64,000 nucleotides of DNA from Aureibacillus halotolerans (GCF_004363045.1 NZ_SNYJ01000001.1:195126-259125); one strand, 5' to 3'. Shown: positions 26,501 through 35,045, numbered from the stretch's first letter. Notes: a model not told the origin generated them from the letters alone. A program made the numbers and translations.

Positions 26501-27166
26501 GCCATCCAAAACGAGACCGCCCAATTGTTGTATCATGTACGCCAACGCACCATGCTGAATGCAACATCATGGTTTAAGCAAGCCTTCCACCCCGGACTAT
26601 TTTATGGAACATCTTATCAAGAAGGCATCGCTGAAGGGGTCAAGGAGTTCCTTCAAATGATAAATACTGCCCTTGTGCAAGAATTCAGGGCGACCGCATT
26701 ACGTTTAGAACAAAAGGCAACAGTGCTGATCCAAGACATGTACCGGTCATGGGAAACCCCATTAGCGGACGCTTTTCACACAACTCTTCCTCATTATGAG
26801 CCGGAGAAAAAAGCAGTGCCTGACCCAATTGCAGATATTCAAGTCGAACAGACCGTCATTAGGCAGTTGCAAAAGCAAATTAAGTCTTCACGACACTTTA
26901 TTGAAGGGTCAGGTCGAACGGATGCGCAATCGACGCTTTTTGCCATCGTAGAGGAATTGCTTGAGCAGTGGAGCCAAAATGCAACTGACGTCTATCAGCC
27001 ATGGAATATCGCTCTCGTCAATACACAGCTTGCTGATGCCAAACGACTGGCGATTGAGGTCACAACCCAAACAGCTGAAACACATACAGCCTCTCTTTCG
27101 CCAATCTCACAAAGCGACTGGCAGGATGCTCATGAAGGCATTCAAGCCATCGTTAAACACTATTAA
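23597..27166 (+). CDS. dynA: Bacterial dynamin-like protein DynA (two fused GTPase units)
   Basis: 1189 residues, almost the length of B. subtilis DynA. Two dynamin units lie in tandem. The first has P-loop GHFSAGKS at residues 50-57, a conserved PTSANLVEV switch and LLDTPGVDSVD (G3) with VTQMDK (G4). The second has P-loop GAFSAGKSS near residue 622, PTTAAVNRI and VDTPGADSIN with NAKD. Long helical (stalk/trunk-like) regions follow each GTPase. Members tether and fuse membranes and help cells cope with membrane damage, phage release and pore-forming antibiotics. ATG at 23597 has AAAGGA; an upstream in-frame ATG at 23489 lacks a ribosome binding site. Two small genes follow closely. Confidence 0.93.
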   Translation: MIASLDHSSLKEFLGLYQHIQLTGDQETAKKLQRRIQKAAENEWHIALCGHFSAGKSSLINALIGQTLLPSSPIPTSANLVEVKKGDASAVVSTMAGATYALPIPFTASDLRPLLTNGDDVESVELRHPDVRLESGCTLLDTPGVDSVDEAHQRATEEGMYLADMVVYCMDCNHVQSDVNVQFLQSIKALGKPIVLVVTQMDKLLDTEIEIEQFRRDTETAFKQYDIPTEHLFFISVQAPGLKKNEWADLQAFLHTHQHNRGETDQHAARMLVDEHIEWLRMQQEEDRQLNEHIIADADENDIQAATESLQLFSDEIQQAEAKRDAFIKAARQDIEQTAYNAPLFSFDVREQVRVYLEAMEANFKPGLFSTKKKVETIRQERLTQLNESLQNGLEHLLGNLQNTLQTHFQSVEVTSPNVQAAVFQTTLPYQPKDLHSLIQPGATANPDYVLKYRDDVMSHIRHLAKQAFFPLIDAGAEALTTQIEEKKRAQADDVSRWGALVDAANKLETLDQKLAEAKAALLSELEAPTPVKHSLLEQLLAPKQPEPLPDFSTQMEDELHTTEENEPLYSMATNDVNKEQLLSDLYRAAQCLTSVTNLEQSRLRLLEKAKRIENKRFTVALFGAFSAGKSSFANALLGGSYLPVSPQPTTAAVNRIYPIDETHPDRHATIHMKQGDDLLDDVNHALAPTGKQVTQLDDIELLRSTLSWPENAGANQAFFNAFLKGWATQKSHIGTAFTVGPDQYEAYIADEALACYVDSIDVHIDSPLTSEGIALVDTPGADSINSRHTSVAFDYIKNADAILFVTYYNHAFSRADREFLDQLGKVKDAFALDKMFFIINAKDLAANADELNDVETYVQQQLAERHIFRPKLFSVSSRQALHNETKVQSGLADFQTAFQQFVQHELSAVVANEAIQELHFLDHVIKEALENAQLSEEKRTEKITVIEAQAKQLTASMNEKNAEPQLDAIQNETAQLLYHVRQRTMLNATSWFKQAFHPGLFYGTSYQEGIAEGVKEFLQMINTALVQEFRATALRLEQKATVLIQDMYRSWETPLADAFHTTLPHYEPEKKAVPDPIADIQVEQTVIRQLQKQIKSSRHFIEGSGRTDAQSTLFAIVEELLEQWSQNATDVYQPWNIALVNTQLADAKRLAIEVTTQTAETHTASLSPISQSDWQDAHEGIQAIVKHY

Positions 27167-27184
27167 TAGAAAGTAGGGTCTCAC

Positions 27185-27568
27185 ATGACACAAAAAGAAT
27201 TCGTTACTGTTATAAACTGTATGGATGGACGCGTACAGGAGTCTGTTCAACAATGGATGCAAGAAACACACAACGCCAAATACGTTGACTCGATTACGGA
27301 TGCCGGTCCGAACAAACTGATCTTAGATGGTACTGAAGACGATATTAAACGATTCAAAAAGATGCTAGACGTCTCTATTCTCATTCACCACTCCAGCCTC
27401 GTCGCTGTAGTTGGGCATGAAGGCTGTGCGGGCAACCCGGCGCCTGAGAGAGAGCAATGCACGATGACCGAGAAGGCTGCTGAAATTATTCAATCATGGT
27501 ATCCCGATGTGCAGGTCATTGCTTTGTATGCGACACTTGAAGGACAAATAAAGCAGCTTTCCGAATGA
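27185..27568 (+). CDS. Short beta-carbonic-anhydrase-like protein
   Basis: 127 residues, shorter than typical beta-carbonic anhydrases (about 170-220). It retains the zinc-site motifs: Cys12-x-Asp14-x-Arg16 in INCMDGRV, and His78-x-x-Cys81 in VVGHEGCAGNPAP. It may hydrate CO2, or be a catalytically altered relative, since the normal core between the motifs is compressed. It begins 18 bases after dynA (AGTAGGG ribosome binding site), so co-transcription with dynA is likely, and precedes a PucR-type regulator. A link between the three is not obvious. Confidence 0.7.
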   Translation: MTQKEFVTVINCMDGRVQESVQQWMQETHNAKYVDSITDAGPNKLILDGTEDDIKRFKKMLDVSILIHHSSLVAVVGHEGCAGNPAPEREQCTMTEKAAEIIQSWYPDVQVIALYATLEGQIKQLSE

Positions 27569-27598
27569 AAGGACGTTGTAGAAAGGCGCTGAAATTGA

Positions 27599-28501
27599 AT
27601 GGCTAATCAATCTGTGATTGACCAATTAAAACAGATTTTTCGTCATAACGTCATCATAGAAGCTGAGACGGATGCGACGACGGATGTTGACGCCTTTGAA
27701 TGGTTTCAATTCAAAGGCGAATGGATTGGTGTTCGAAAAGTGGCAATGACGACAAAAGAAAGACAGCTGCTTACGTTGTTTCTTGACTTGGAGCATGTGG
27801 ATGAACGGTCCTTGAGTTCTCATCAAAAGCCTTGGCACCAGCTTTTATTTACAACGAATCCTCCAGCTGAAGAATTGCCTTCCTACCGCCTGCTCCATTT
27901 TCATATGAAAGAAGCCCTTCTCGATCGAAATGCGTTTGAAGAGGCCATTATTGGGCTTTACCCTTATGAACCTGTTCTTTTATGGGAGACGCTCCATCGA
28001 GGTGTTTTAGTGGAGCCACAGAATGCACAGCTGGAAGAAGCGATTGCTTATGAAGATTTAGCCGAAGCGCTCACAGGTGATTTCTATACAGATGTCCATT
28101 TATACGTTGGTCAGATTGCAGAAGCTGGACTTCGTTCTCCAATTTCTTATCGTCTGGAGAAAGAAAGCTTTGACCTAACAAGGACACTTAATACGAAAGC
28201 TCATGTATTCACACATAGCCATCAGCTTCCCCTTTTCCTTCTTTCCCATTCGTCTCCTGAAGCAAGAGAAGAGCTACAGCTATTGCTTTCTGACATTCGT
28301 GACGACAAAGAGCTGATGGACAGTATTCGTACCTTCCTAGAGTGCAATATGAACATTACGACCGCGTCAAAAGCGTTGTTTATTCATCGAAATAGCTTGC
28401 AATACCGTGTGGATAAATTTATTGAACGAACACAGCTCGACGTCAAAAGCTTTTCACAAGCAGTTACTGTATATCTTGCCATGCTCGCAATTGACTTTTA
28501 A
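27599..28501 (+). CDS. PucR/CdaR-type helix-turn-helix regulator
   Basis: 300 residues. The C-terminal HTH_30 domain reads RTFLECNMNITTASKALFIH followed by RNSLQYRVDKFIERT, the hallmark of PucR/CdaR/sugar-diacid-type activators. The N-terminal two-thirds is a variable sensor region without a recognised PAS or GAF signature. GAAAGGCG precedes the ATG. It starts 30 bases after the carbonic-anhydrase-like gene and ends before a strong terminator, so it closes the dynA operon. The effector and targets are unknown. Confidence 0.78.
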   Translation: MANQSVIDQLKQIFRHNVIIEAETDATTDVDAFEWFQFKGEWIGVRKVAMTTKERQLLTLFLDLEHVDERSLSSHQKPWHQLLFTTNPPAEELPSYRLLHFHMKEALLDRNAFEEAIIGLYPYEPVLLWETLHRGVLVEPQNAQLEEAIAYEDLAEALTGDFYTDVHLYVGQIAEAGLRSPISYRLEKESFDLTRTLNTKAHVFTHSHQLPLFLLSHSSPEAREELQLLLSDIRDDKELMDSIRTFLECNMNITTASKALFIHRNSLQYRVDKFIERTQLDVKSFSQAVTVYLAMLAIDF

Positions 28502-28508
28502 TTCTAAG

Positions 28509-28548
28509 CTGCCCTGAAAGTCTACTACGGACTTTGAGGGCAGTTTTT
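28509..28548 (+). terminator. Terminator of the dynA operon
   Basis: 14-bp stem with one mismatch (28509-28522 with 28530-28543), 7-base loop, followed by TTTTT. Confidence 0.88.
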
Positions 28549-28789
28549 GAATTGTTTCGATTCAGTGTTCGAGAGAGTTGGAGATATCTCCAACACGTCA
28601 TTTTTTAAGTTCAGACCTATTTTCAATCATTTTCCAAATGAAACATTACCACTAAAAAGGAGAGCTTGATCTCAATAATTCAGAAAATGAAGGAGAAACA
28701 AATTTTTTATAAAAATAAGAAGGAGTTTGTCGATCAATAACGAATTCAGAATTAATAAAAATAAAATATGCCCCAAGGAGGAGACATTC

Positions 28790-29623
28790 ATGCGCTACCA
28801 AGAATTAGTAGAGAAACCTTTGGTTGAACAAGAACATCATATTCGAGAATGGCGAGAAACGATGAAGACAGCGGAAATCATCGAGATGCTAGGCTGTCCG
28901 TATTATAAACTTTATGCCATGATGAAAAAACTAGGCATCCCATTGCGAGAGAAAAAGCATACGAAACGAACAGTCCCTGTCGAAGAGGAACAAATGGAAA
29001 GTTACAGGAAAGAAACGATTCCTTACACTCGCTTCCAGCTATTACCTGTCCATCAAAAGAATGAACTTATCCAGTTGTACTTAAATCAAAATTCTGCTCA
29101 AGAGCTCGCACAACTCTGGGATGTAAGTACAGCTACAGTCTACAATCAACGACGTAAAATTGAGCAAGCGGATAGGAAACTCAATGGTTCATTTTCTAAT
29201 GGACAAGGCCAGAAGCAGCAAAATAATTTAAGCACTGACGTGGAAAAAACACTAGCGCTGCTTCAAAAAAGAACAACACACTCATCAGTGGATTCCAAAA
29301 GCATATTGCCCGCTTATCGTTTTAACCATGAGCAGGAAAATGAAGACCGTTTGGCTTTTAACGTGACTGGCACATTCACATCGAGTGAGATTATCGACAA
29401 ATTAAAAGCGCTTTATCCATTTATCGAAGATCGCGGCAAAAAATATAAATTAAGTGTCCAAATTTTTGAAACAACTGAAGACAGTGATACCTCTCCTAAC
29501 TCTCAATCGTCAGCACACAAGGACCTTTATAGCGAAGAATCGTTTTACAGTACTGATGAGGAAGAGGAGGAGAATCAGGATTATACAAAAAAAGAAGCCG
29601 AGCCAGCGAGTAACTATAGTTAA
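28790..29623 (+). CDS. Helix-turn-helix protein of unknown function
   Basis: 277 residues. Two HTH-like stretches are visible: TAEIIEMLGCPYYKLYAMMKKLGIP at about residues 27-51 and SAQELAQLWDVSTATVYNQRRKIEQ at about 100-125. A Gln/Ser-rich linker, a compact middle part (DRLAFNVTGTFTSSEIIDKL, resembling a sensor or oligomerisation segment) and a very acidic tail (STDEEEEENQDY) follow. ATG at 28790 is preceded by AAGGAGGAG. Between the upstream terminator and this start there are two more AAGGAG sequences and a possible 24-codon leader ORF (TTG 28666 to TAA 28740). I do not recognise the family. It stands alone. Confidence 0.6.
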   Translation: MRYQELVEKPLVEQEHHIREWRETMKTAEIIEMLGCPYYKLYAMMKKLGIPLREKKHTKRTVPVEEEQMESYRKETIPYTRFQLLPVHQKNELIQLYLNQNSAQELAQLWDVSTATVYNQRRKIEQADRKLNGSFSNGQGQKQQNNLSTDVEKTLALLQKRTTHSSVDSKSILPAYRFNHEQENEDRLAFNVTGTFTSSEIIDKLKALYPFIEDRGKKYKLSVQIFETTEDSDTSPNSQSSAHKDLYSEESFYSTDEEEEENQDYTKKEAEPASNYS

Positions 29624-29644
29624 TTCAGTAAGCGATTTCATATC

Positions 29645-29681
29645 AAAAGCGATTCCCTATGAAACATGGAATCGCTTTTTT
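29645..29681. terminator. Bidirectional terminator between the HTH gene and nadA
   Basis: Perfect 12-bp stem (29645-29656 with 29668-29679) with AAAA/TTTT outer arms and two further Ts. It lies six bases from the nadA stop. Confidence 0.88.
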
Positions 29682-29686
29682 GTCGA

Positions 29687-30790
29687 TTAAGCAAGCTGAA
29701 ACATCCGATCAATTGCGCGCCGTGCTGATGACGCCGTTTGTTGATCGACTTTGATTTGATTGACAGGCTGCCCAAGTGCAATTTGTTCAATGGACCATGT
29801 CAAATGCTGAAGATCGATGCGATTCATTGTTAAACATGGGCACATATGGGGATTTAGCGACGTTACTTCTTTGTCTGGGTGCTGCGCTTTTAGTCGATTT
29901 ACAAGATTCATTTCGGTGCCAACAGCCCATTTTGAACCTGGAGGAGACGCTTCAATTTCTTTTATAATGGCGGCGGTGGAGCCTGAAACGTCTGCCGCTT
30001 GAACCACATCAAACGGACATTCTGGATGAACAATAATTCGAACATCTGGAGTTTCCTCACGTAACGTAGCAATTTGAGCCGTCGTAAATCCTTGATGAAC
30101 CGAGCAATGACCTTTCCAGAGAAGCAAGACGAGGTCCTCCTCATTGCCTGCAAGTTCACTTTTCAATGTATCGGTAATTGGATCCCACATGCCCATCTTC
30201 GTTAACGGAATCCCCATATCAAATGCTGTATTTCTCCCTAAGTGTTGATCAGGCAGAAATAGAATGCGTTTCTTTTTTGAATAGGCCCATTCCATCACCT
30301 TTCTTGCATTTGAGGAGGTTAATGTCGCCCCACCATGATCACCGCAAAATGCTTTAATTGCTGCTGTTGAATTGACGTAGGTCAAAGGAATAATCGTATC
30401 ACCAAAACGTTTTTGTAAATATTCCCATGATCGCGACAACTGGTAATGATTCGCCATATCTGCCATTGAACAACCTGCACGTTCATCTGGAAGCAATACC
30501 TTTTGATTGTCCTTTGTAAGAATATCCGTTGTTTCAGCCATAAAATGCACGCCACAAAACACAATCCATGACGCGTCCACGGTCGATGACCATTGAGCCA
30601 ATGCAAGGGAATCTCCTGTTTTATCAGCGAAGGGCATCACTTCCTCCTTTTGATAATGATGCGCTGGGATCACTAGCTCTTCACCAAGTGTTGCACGCAC
30701 CTTGTGAATTCGTTCGTGCATTTCCTCCATGCTCATATGTTTGTAATGTGCTGGCAATCGCAGTGTCTTGGACAATACATCAAGTGCCAT
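29687..30790 (-). CDS. nadA: Quinolinate synthase
   Basis: 367 residues. NadA joins iminoaspartate and dihydroxyacetone phosphate into quinolinate using a [4Fe-4S] cluster. Visible features: the IPAHHYQKEEVMPFADKTGDSLALA segment, VFCGVHFMAETTDILTKDNQKVLLPDERAGCSMAD (first Cys ligand region) and later HPECPFDVV and HMCPCLTMN cysteines, matching the long-type NadA. ATG at 30790 has AGGGGGT with 7-base spacing. The gene overlaps nadC by 11 bases and is the last of nadBCA. The Fe-S cluster is probably assembled with sulfur from the divergent NifS. Confidence 0.95.
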   Translation of the reverse strand: MALDVLSKTLRLPAHYKHMSMEEMHERIHKVRATLGEELVIPAHHYQKEEVMPFADKTGDSLALAQWSSTVDASWIVFCGVHFMAETTDILTKDNQKVLLPDERAGCSMADMANHYQLSRSWEYLQKRFGDTIIPLTYVNSTAAIKAFCGDHGGATLTSSNARKVMEWAYSKKKRILFLPDQHLGRNTAFDMGIPLTKMGMWDPITDTLKSELAGNEEDLVLLLWKGHCSVHQGFTTAQIATLREETPDVRIIVHPECPFDVVQAADVSGSTAAIIKEIEASPPGSKWAVGTEMNLVNRLKAQHPDKEVTSLNPHMCPCLTMNRIDLQHLTWSIEQIALGQPVNQIKVDQQTASSARRAIDRMFQLA

Positions 30791-31637
30791 ACTTTCTACC
30801 CCCTTGTAGATTAAAGCTAATATCCAAGCTTTTCGCCGAGTGGGTGAGTTTACCTAGAGATACGAAATGAACACCTGTTGGTCTATAGGCAGGCAGATCT
30901 TCAATATTCACCGCTCCTGACGCTTCTGTGACAAGATGATTTGGAACCTCTTGTAGCCAGTCTGTAAGTGTTTCAGGCGACACATTATCAAATAGGATGC
31001 TTTGAAGCTGATTGGATGCTTTGAGTGCCTCTTGAAACTCGCTATAGGTTTCTACCTCCACCTGAATCGGCGTGAGATGCCCTGCCGCTCCTCGCACCAA
31101 CTCAATCGCTTTGGTCACGGAGCCTGCAAGCGCAATGTGATTGTCTTTAATTAATGCCCCATCATACAGACCGAAGCGCTGGTTGACACCTCCGCCACAG
31201 ACGACCGCATGCTTTTCAAGCATGCGCAAGCCTGGTGTGGTTTTTCGTGTATCACATACACGTGTGACCGAACCATTAAGTAAACGAGCAGCCCTGTTCG
31301 TCAACGTGGCAATACCACTCATACGTTGGACCAAATTCAGGATAACGCGTTCCGTCTCCAATAAATAAAGAAGCGGGCCTTCGATTTCACCCAAGATTGT
31401 CCCCTGTTCAATGACATCGCCTTCATTGATATGCATACGTATCGTCACGTCTTGTGATACATTGAGCAAGGGTAGCATATCGATGACGTCTTTTCCGGCA
31501 AATACGCCTTCCTCCTTCGCTATCCATTGCCCTTTCCCTCTCTTTCCGGAAGCAATCGGCTGGCTCGTAATGTCTCCGTGACCGAGGTCTTCTTCTAAAA
31601 ACGCTTCAAGCATGCGTTTGAGCTGCAATGTCTGCAC
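30780..31637 (-). CDS. nadC: Nicotinate-nucleotide pyrophosphorylase (carboxylating)
   Basis: 285 residues; converts quinolinate and PRPP to nicotinate mononucleotide. Motifs: EEDLGHGDITSQPI at the N-terminus, NLVQRMSGIATLT, CDTRKTTPGLRMLEKHAVVCGGGVNQR (phosphate and quinolinate-binding Arg/Lys) and EVETYSEFQEAL. GTG start at 31637 with AAAGGGGA 8 bases upstream. It overlaps nadB by 32 bases and nadA by 11, so translation is coupled through the operon. Confidence 0.95.
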   Translation of the reverse strand: MQTLQLKRMLEAFLEEDLGHGDITSQPIASGKRGKGQWIAKEEGVFAGKDVIDMLPLLNVSQDVTIRMHINEGDVIEQGTILGEIEGPLLYLLETERVILNLVQRMSGIATLTNRAARLLNGSVTRVCDTRKTTPGLRMLEKHAVVCGGGVNQRFGLYDGALIKDNHIALAGSVTKAIELVRGAAGHLTPIQVEVETYSEFQEALKASNQLQSILFDNVSPETLTDWLQEVPNHLVTEASGAVNIEDLPAYRPTGVHFVSLGKLTHSAKSLDISFNLQGGRKYGT

Positions 31638-33174
31638 TCTCTATATCCCCTTTCCACAGTGATGATTTGTGGTGATTGATGCGTTTGTTTTCCCAATGCT
31701 TTTCTGGATTTCTATAATCGCTTCGATAATGGCCGCCCCTGCTTTCTGTCCGAAGTCTTGCGGCAGCCACAATGCGTTCCGATACCACAAGGCGATGCAG
31801 CAGTTCCACTTGTTTAACAGACAAACGTCTCCAATCGACGCCTAGTGCCATTTCAGCGATTGGTTTAAGCTGACTATGCAACATGGAGAGCCCTTTATTT
31901 TCACGAACAATGCCACAAGCTTTCGTCATTTCGACTTGCAAATGTTGTGCAGATAAACGTTGACGAGGTATTTGCAGCATGTGAGAGGTCGTCTCAGGGT
32001 GGAGCAGCGATGACGAGCTTTCCTTTGAGGAAATGCAGACAGCGACTCTTTGACCACAGACAATGGCTTCGAGCAAGGAATTGCTCGCCAAGCGATTCGC
32101 TCCATGAACACCTGTGCACGCAGCTTCGCCAATCGCATACAACCCCGGAACAGTCGTCTCTCCATCCATAGTAGCGACAATGCCACCCATCATATAGTGA
32201 GCTCCAGGTGAAACTGGCAGTTTTGTACTATGTTCATAGCCATGTGCTTTACACATCGCAGCAATTCTAGGAAATTGCACTGCAAAATGCCGTATGGAAG
32301 ATATATCAAGAAATACGTCTTCCCCATGCCCTCGTTTGTGATGAATTGCACGAGCAACGACATCTCTTGGGGCAAGGTCTCCAAACGCATGGATCTCCTT
32401 CATAAATGAATTTCCGGTGCCATCCACCAATACAGCACCTTCTCCACGCACAGCCTCAGACACTAAACCAATGCTTTGACCGGCGTGATCTAGCAATAAT
32501 GTTGGGTGAAATTGCATAAACTCCATGTCTGTCAGAAGTGCTCCTGCTTTAAGCGCGAGTGCAGCGCCTGACCCTATCGACCCGCCACCGTTTGAAGAAT
32601 GAGCAAATAAATCAGCACATCCTCCTGAAGCGATGATCGTTGCAGGGCTGAGATACGTTTGCTGTTGATTTTCTCGCGAGACAGCATGTGCACCGATACA
32701 ACAGCCTTCTGCATTGACAGCGAGTTCGACGACTGTGTGATGAAATGCAATCTCTATATTTGGCGTAAGGGAATTCAACAACGCAGTGATCAACCCTACC
32801 CCCGTTTGATCTCCATCAATGTGATGGATTCGTCTTTGTTGGTGGCCCCCTTCTTGATGGATATGAGGGGAAAACCGGACGCCACAATTCGAGAGAAATC
32901 TCATAGCTGTTGTCGCTTCTTTGGTCATAATAGACGTATTTTTGTGATGGCAATGCCCTGCCCCTGCTTGACGTGTATCCTCATTATGAAGCGACCACGT
33001 ATCCTCCGCTTCCGTTGCTGCCGAGACACCACCTTGGGCTTTCCAAGAACTTGACTGCTCACAAGTGCCTTTCGCAAGCACAAGGATGTTCATAGTATCT
33101 GGTAAAGATAATGCTGCTGTAAGACCTGCTAAGCCAGAACCAATAATGACGCAATCATAGAAGGATGTGTGCAT
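31606..33174 (-). CDS. nadB: L-aspartate oxidase
   Basis: 522 residues, FAD-dependent oxidase making iminoaspartate from L-aspartate. FAD-binding IIGSGLAGLTAALSL at the N-terminus, SSWKAQGGVSAA, TGGxxG-like ASGGCADLFAHSSNGG region and the substrate-site segment EAACTGVHGANRLASNSLLEAIVCG are readable; the C-terminal helical domain ends with RTESRGGHYRSDYRNPEKHW. ATG at 33174 follows GAGGTG with suitable spacing; a TTG three bases earlier is possible but less likely. It is the first gene of nadBCA and divergent from nifS across a regulatory gap. Confidence 0.95.
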   Translation of the reverse strand: MHTSFYDCVIIGSGLAGLTAALSLPDTMNILVLAKGTCEQSSSWKAQGGVSAATEAEDTWSLHNEDTRQAGAGHCHHKNTSIMTKEATTAMRFLSNCGVRFSPHIHQEGGHQQRRIHHIDGDQTGVGLITALLNSLTPNIEIAFHHTVVELAVNAEGCCIGAHAVSRENQQQTYLSPATIIASGGCADLFAHSSNGGGSIGSGAALALKAGALLTDMEFMQFHPTLLLDHAGQSIGLVSEAVRGEGAVLVDGTGNSFMKEIHAFGDLAPRDVVARAIHHKRGHGEDVFLDISSIRHFAVQFPRIAAMCKAHGYEHSTKLPVSPGAHYMMGGIVATMDGETTVPGLYAIGEAACTGVHGANRLASNSLLEAIVCGQRVAVCISSKESSSSLLHPETTSHMLQIPRQRLSAQHLQVEMTKACGIVRENKGLSMLHSQLKPIAEMALGVDWRRLSVKQVELLHRLVVSERIVAAARLRTESRGGHYRSDYRNPEKHWENKRINHHKSSLWKGDIESADIAAQTHA

Positions 33175-33243
33175 CAAGGTACACCTCTATTTTTTATCAT
33201 TTTCCAAGAATCCGAGACCTTGAGAAATCAACTTATCACCCAA

Positions 33244-33278
33244 GTGTCTTGACACATATCTTTACACATAATTATAGT
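33244..33278 (+). promoter_or_regulatory. nifS promoter with overlapping palindromic operator
   Basis: GTGTC-TT-GACAC (33244-33255) overlaps a perfect -35 TTGACA (33249-33254); TATAGT lies 18 bases downstream (33273-33278). A NadR/NiaR (YrxA)-type repressor responsive to nicotinate is known to control nadBCA and nifS in Bacillus; assigning this palindrome to it is inference. Confidence 0.5.
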
Positions 33279-33355
33279 TATGACAAGGCATTTTTATAGA
33301 AATTAATCCTCAAGCTTCTCAAACTAAATGGAACGTTTTATAGGAGGTCACACGA

Positions 33356-34498
33356 ATGCATTATTTTGATTATGCAGCTACAACGCCAATGAGCGAAAAA
33401 GCCTTACAGGCATACGTTGAAGCTGCCAGAACGTATTATGGAAACACACAAGGGCTGTACGACGTTGGCACCGATGCCAGCAACGCCATTCAGCAATGTT
33501 GCTCCTTATTCGGTGAGTGGCTAGGCGGAGAACCAAGCGGAGTTACATTTACATCAACGGCGACGGAGGCGAATATTCTTGCCATTATCGGCATTATTGC
33601 AGCAAAGCCTTCCTATCAAAGAAATATCATCTACTCCCCGTTAGAGCACCCTTCCATTCATATGGCCGTCGAACGGGCCGTCCGTCTTTATGGAGCAAGC
33701 GCAACCGAGCTTAAGCTAAATGAAGAGGGGATTTATACAGCGAGCGACGTCGAACAAGCATTACGCGACGATACAGGATTAGTTATTTGCTCTCACGTCG
33801 TGTCTGAGCTCGGCTTCATAGAGCCAGTGAGGGAAATTGGGCAACTGTTAAAACATACACCTGTCCACTTTCATGTCGATGCAGTGCAATCATTTGCGCG
33901 CTTGCCATTTTCCCGCGATTTGTATTCATTTGACTCGTGCACACTTTCCGCACACAAATTTTACGGACCAAAAGGCGTAGGTATCCTTTGGATGGACCCC
34001 GCTGTTCGGTATACGCCCCCATTCAAAAACATCACTCATCAAAACGGAAGAAGACCAGGCACAGTTGATGTCCCAGGAATTCTTTCCGCGACAACGGCCG
34101 CAAATGAAACACGCTTACGTCAAGAAGATACAATGGACCATGTCTCGTCACTTTATATGAAACTTCGTGAATGGAATGTTACCCAAGTGGCATATGAGCT
34201 TATGGATTTACATGAGCGACAATCCCCTTTTATCGCTGCTGTGACGAGTTCCTTTATGGAAGGTCAGCATATTATGCTTGAGCTCAACAAAAAAAATATC
34301 GCTGTGTCCACAGGGACAGCATGTAAAGCGGGAGAGCAAGACCCATCAAAAGCATTGATGGCTAGAGGCTATGGCTCTCTTGCTGCGAGAAGACTTATCC
34401 GAGTGTCCTTCAGCCACTTAACTACGCACGAGGAACTAGATATCCTGTTACACGAATTAGAACGAATCTCCGAAGACTATGCGGGCAAGATCAACTAA
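33356..34498 (+). CDS. nifS: Cysteine desulfurase NifS (nad-linked)
   Basis: 380-residue PLP-dependent aminotransferase-fold enzyme. Readable features: YFDYAATTPMSEKAL, LEHPSIHMAVERAVR, HVDAVQSFARLPF, the PLP-lysine region LSAHKFYGPKGVG and the active-site Cys loop VSTGTACKAGEQDPSKAL. It mobilises cysteine sulfur, in Bacillus specifically for the Fe-S cluster of NadA, which explains its divergent position opposite nadBCA. TAGGAGGTC precedes the ATG. It is followed by a mosaic repeat; the repressor gene nadR usually linked to it in B. subtilis is not visible here. Confidence 0.92.
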   Translation: MHYFDYAATTPMSEKALQAYVEAARTYYGNTQGLYDVGTDASNAIQQCCSLFGEWLGGEPSGVTFTSTATEANILAIIGIIAAKPSYQRNIIYSPLEHPSIHMAVERAVRLYGASATELKLNEEGIYTASDVEQALRDDTGLVICSHVVSELGFIEPVREIGQLLKHTPVHFHVDAVQSFARLPFSRDLYSFDSCTLSAHKFYGPKGVGILWMDPAVRYTPPFKNITHQNGRRPGTVDVPGILSATTAANETRLRQEDTMDHVSSLYMKLREWNVTQVAYELMDLHERQSPFIAAVTSSFMEGQHIMLELNKKNIAVSTGTACKAGEQDPSKALMARGYGSLAARRLIRVSFSHLTTHEELDILLHELERISEDYAGKIN

Positions 34499-34517
34499 TA
34501 CGAACAGGTCAAACAGT

Positions 34518-35045
34518 ATAACTCAACTTTCGCACCTTACATTTGGAAGAGACGCTTAGATATAACTGGGTTAACTTGAAATTCAGTGTTGGGGTTGCTT
34601 TTGATTTTTTAAAGCTCTTTACATGCTCAGGCATGACTTATAAAAAATTATTAAATTTACTCATCCCAGCTAATTCAAATTCCTGTTATATGAATCGGGA
34701 CAAAATAAAAACTATTTATGCAGAAACAAACATCAGCGTAGTCAAAATACGTAGACTCCTGCGGTAAAGAAAACACGATGAGGTACTCTCGAATCGATGT
34801 TGACCTTATACCCTTTAGGGTGGAATAGCGCGAGCTGAAGATCCCCTCGGAAAGCAAGATTCCCAGGAAGCTGAAGCCGTGCCAGGCGGCAAAGAAAACA
34901 CGACGAGGTCTTCTCGAGTCGATGTTGCACTTGTACTCGTAGGGTGAAAGCGAAGTATTTTGACGAAGCGACAGTGTTTTCTTTGCACCCTAAAGGGCAC
35001 AATTGCAACATCGACTCAGGCACAGCAAACATTGAAGGTGATTTT
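34518..35045 (+). repeat. Mosaic intergenic repeat, copy F (rearranged)
   Basis: Starts with CAACTTTCGCACCTTACATT (34522), then GATATAACTGGG and the ATCAGCGTAGTCAAAATACG block (34731-34750). The hairpin core GAGCTGAAGATCCCC...AGCTGAAGCCGTGCC (34832-34885) is interrupted and followed by inverted pieces of the AAAGAAAACACGACGAGG tail, so tail modules occur on both sides of the core. Rearrangement between copies is directly visible. Confidence 0.8.
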
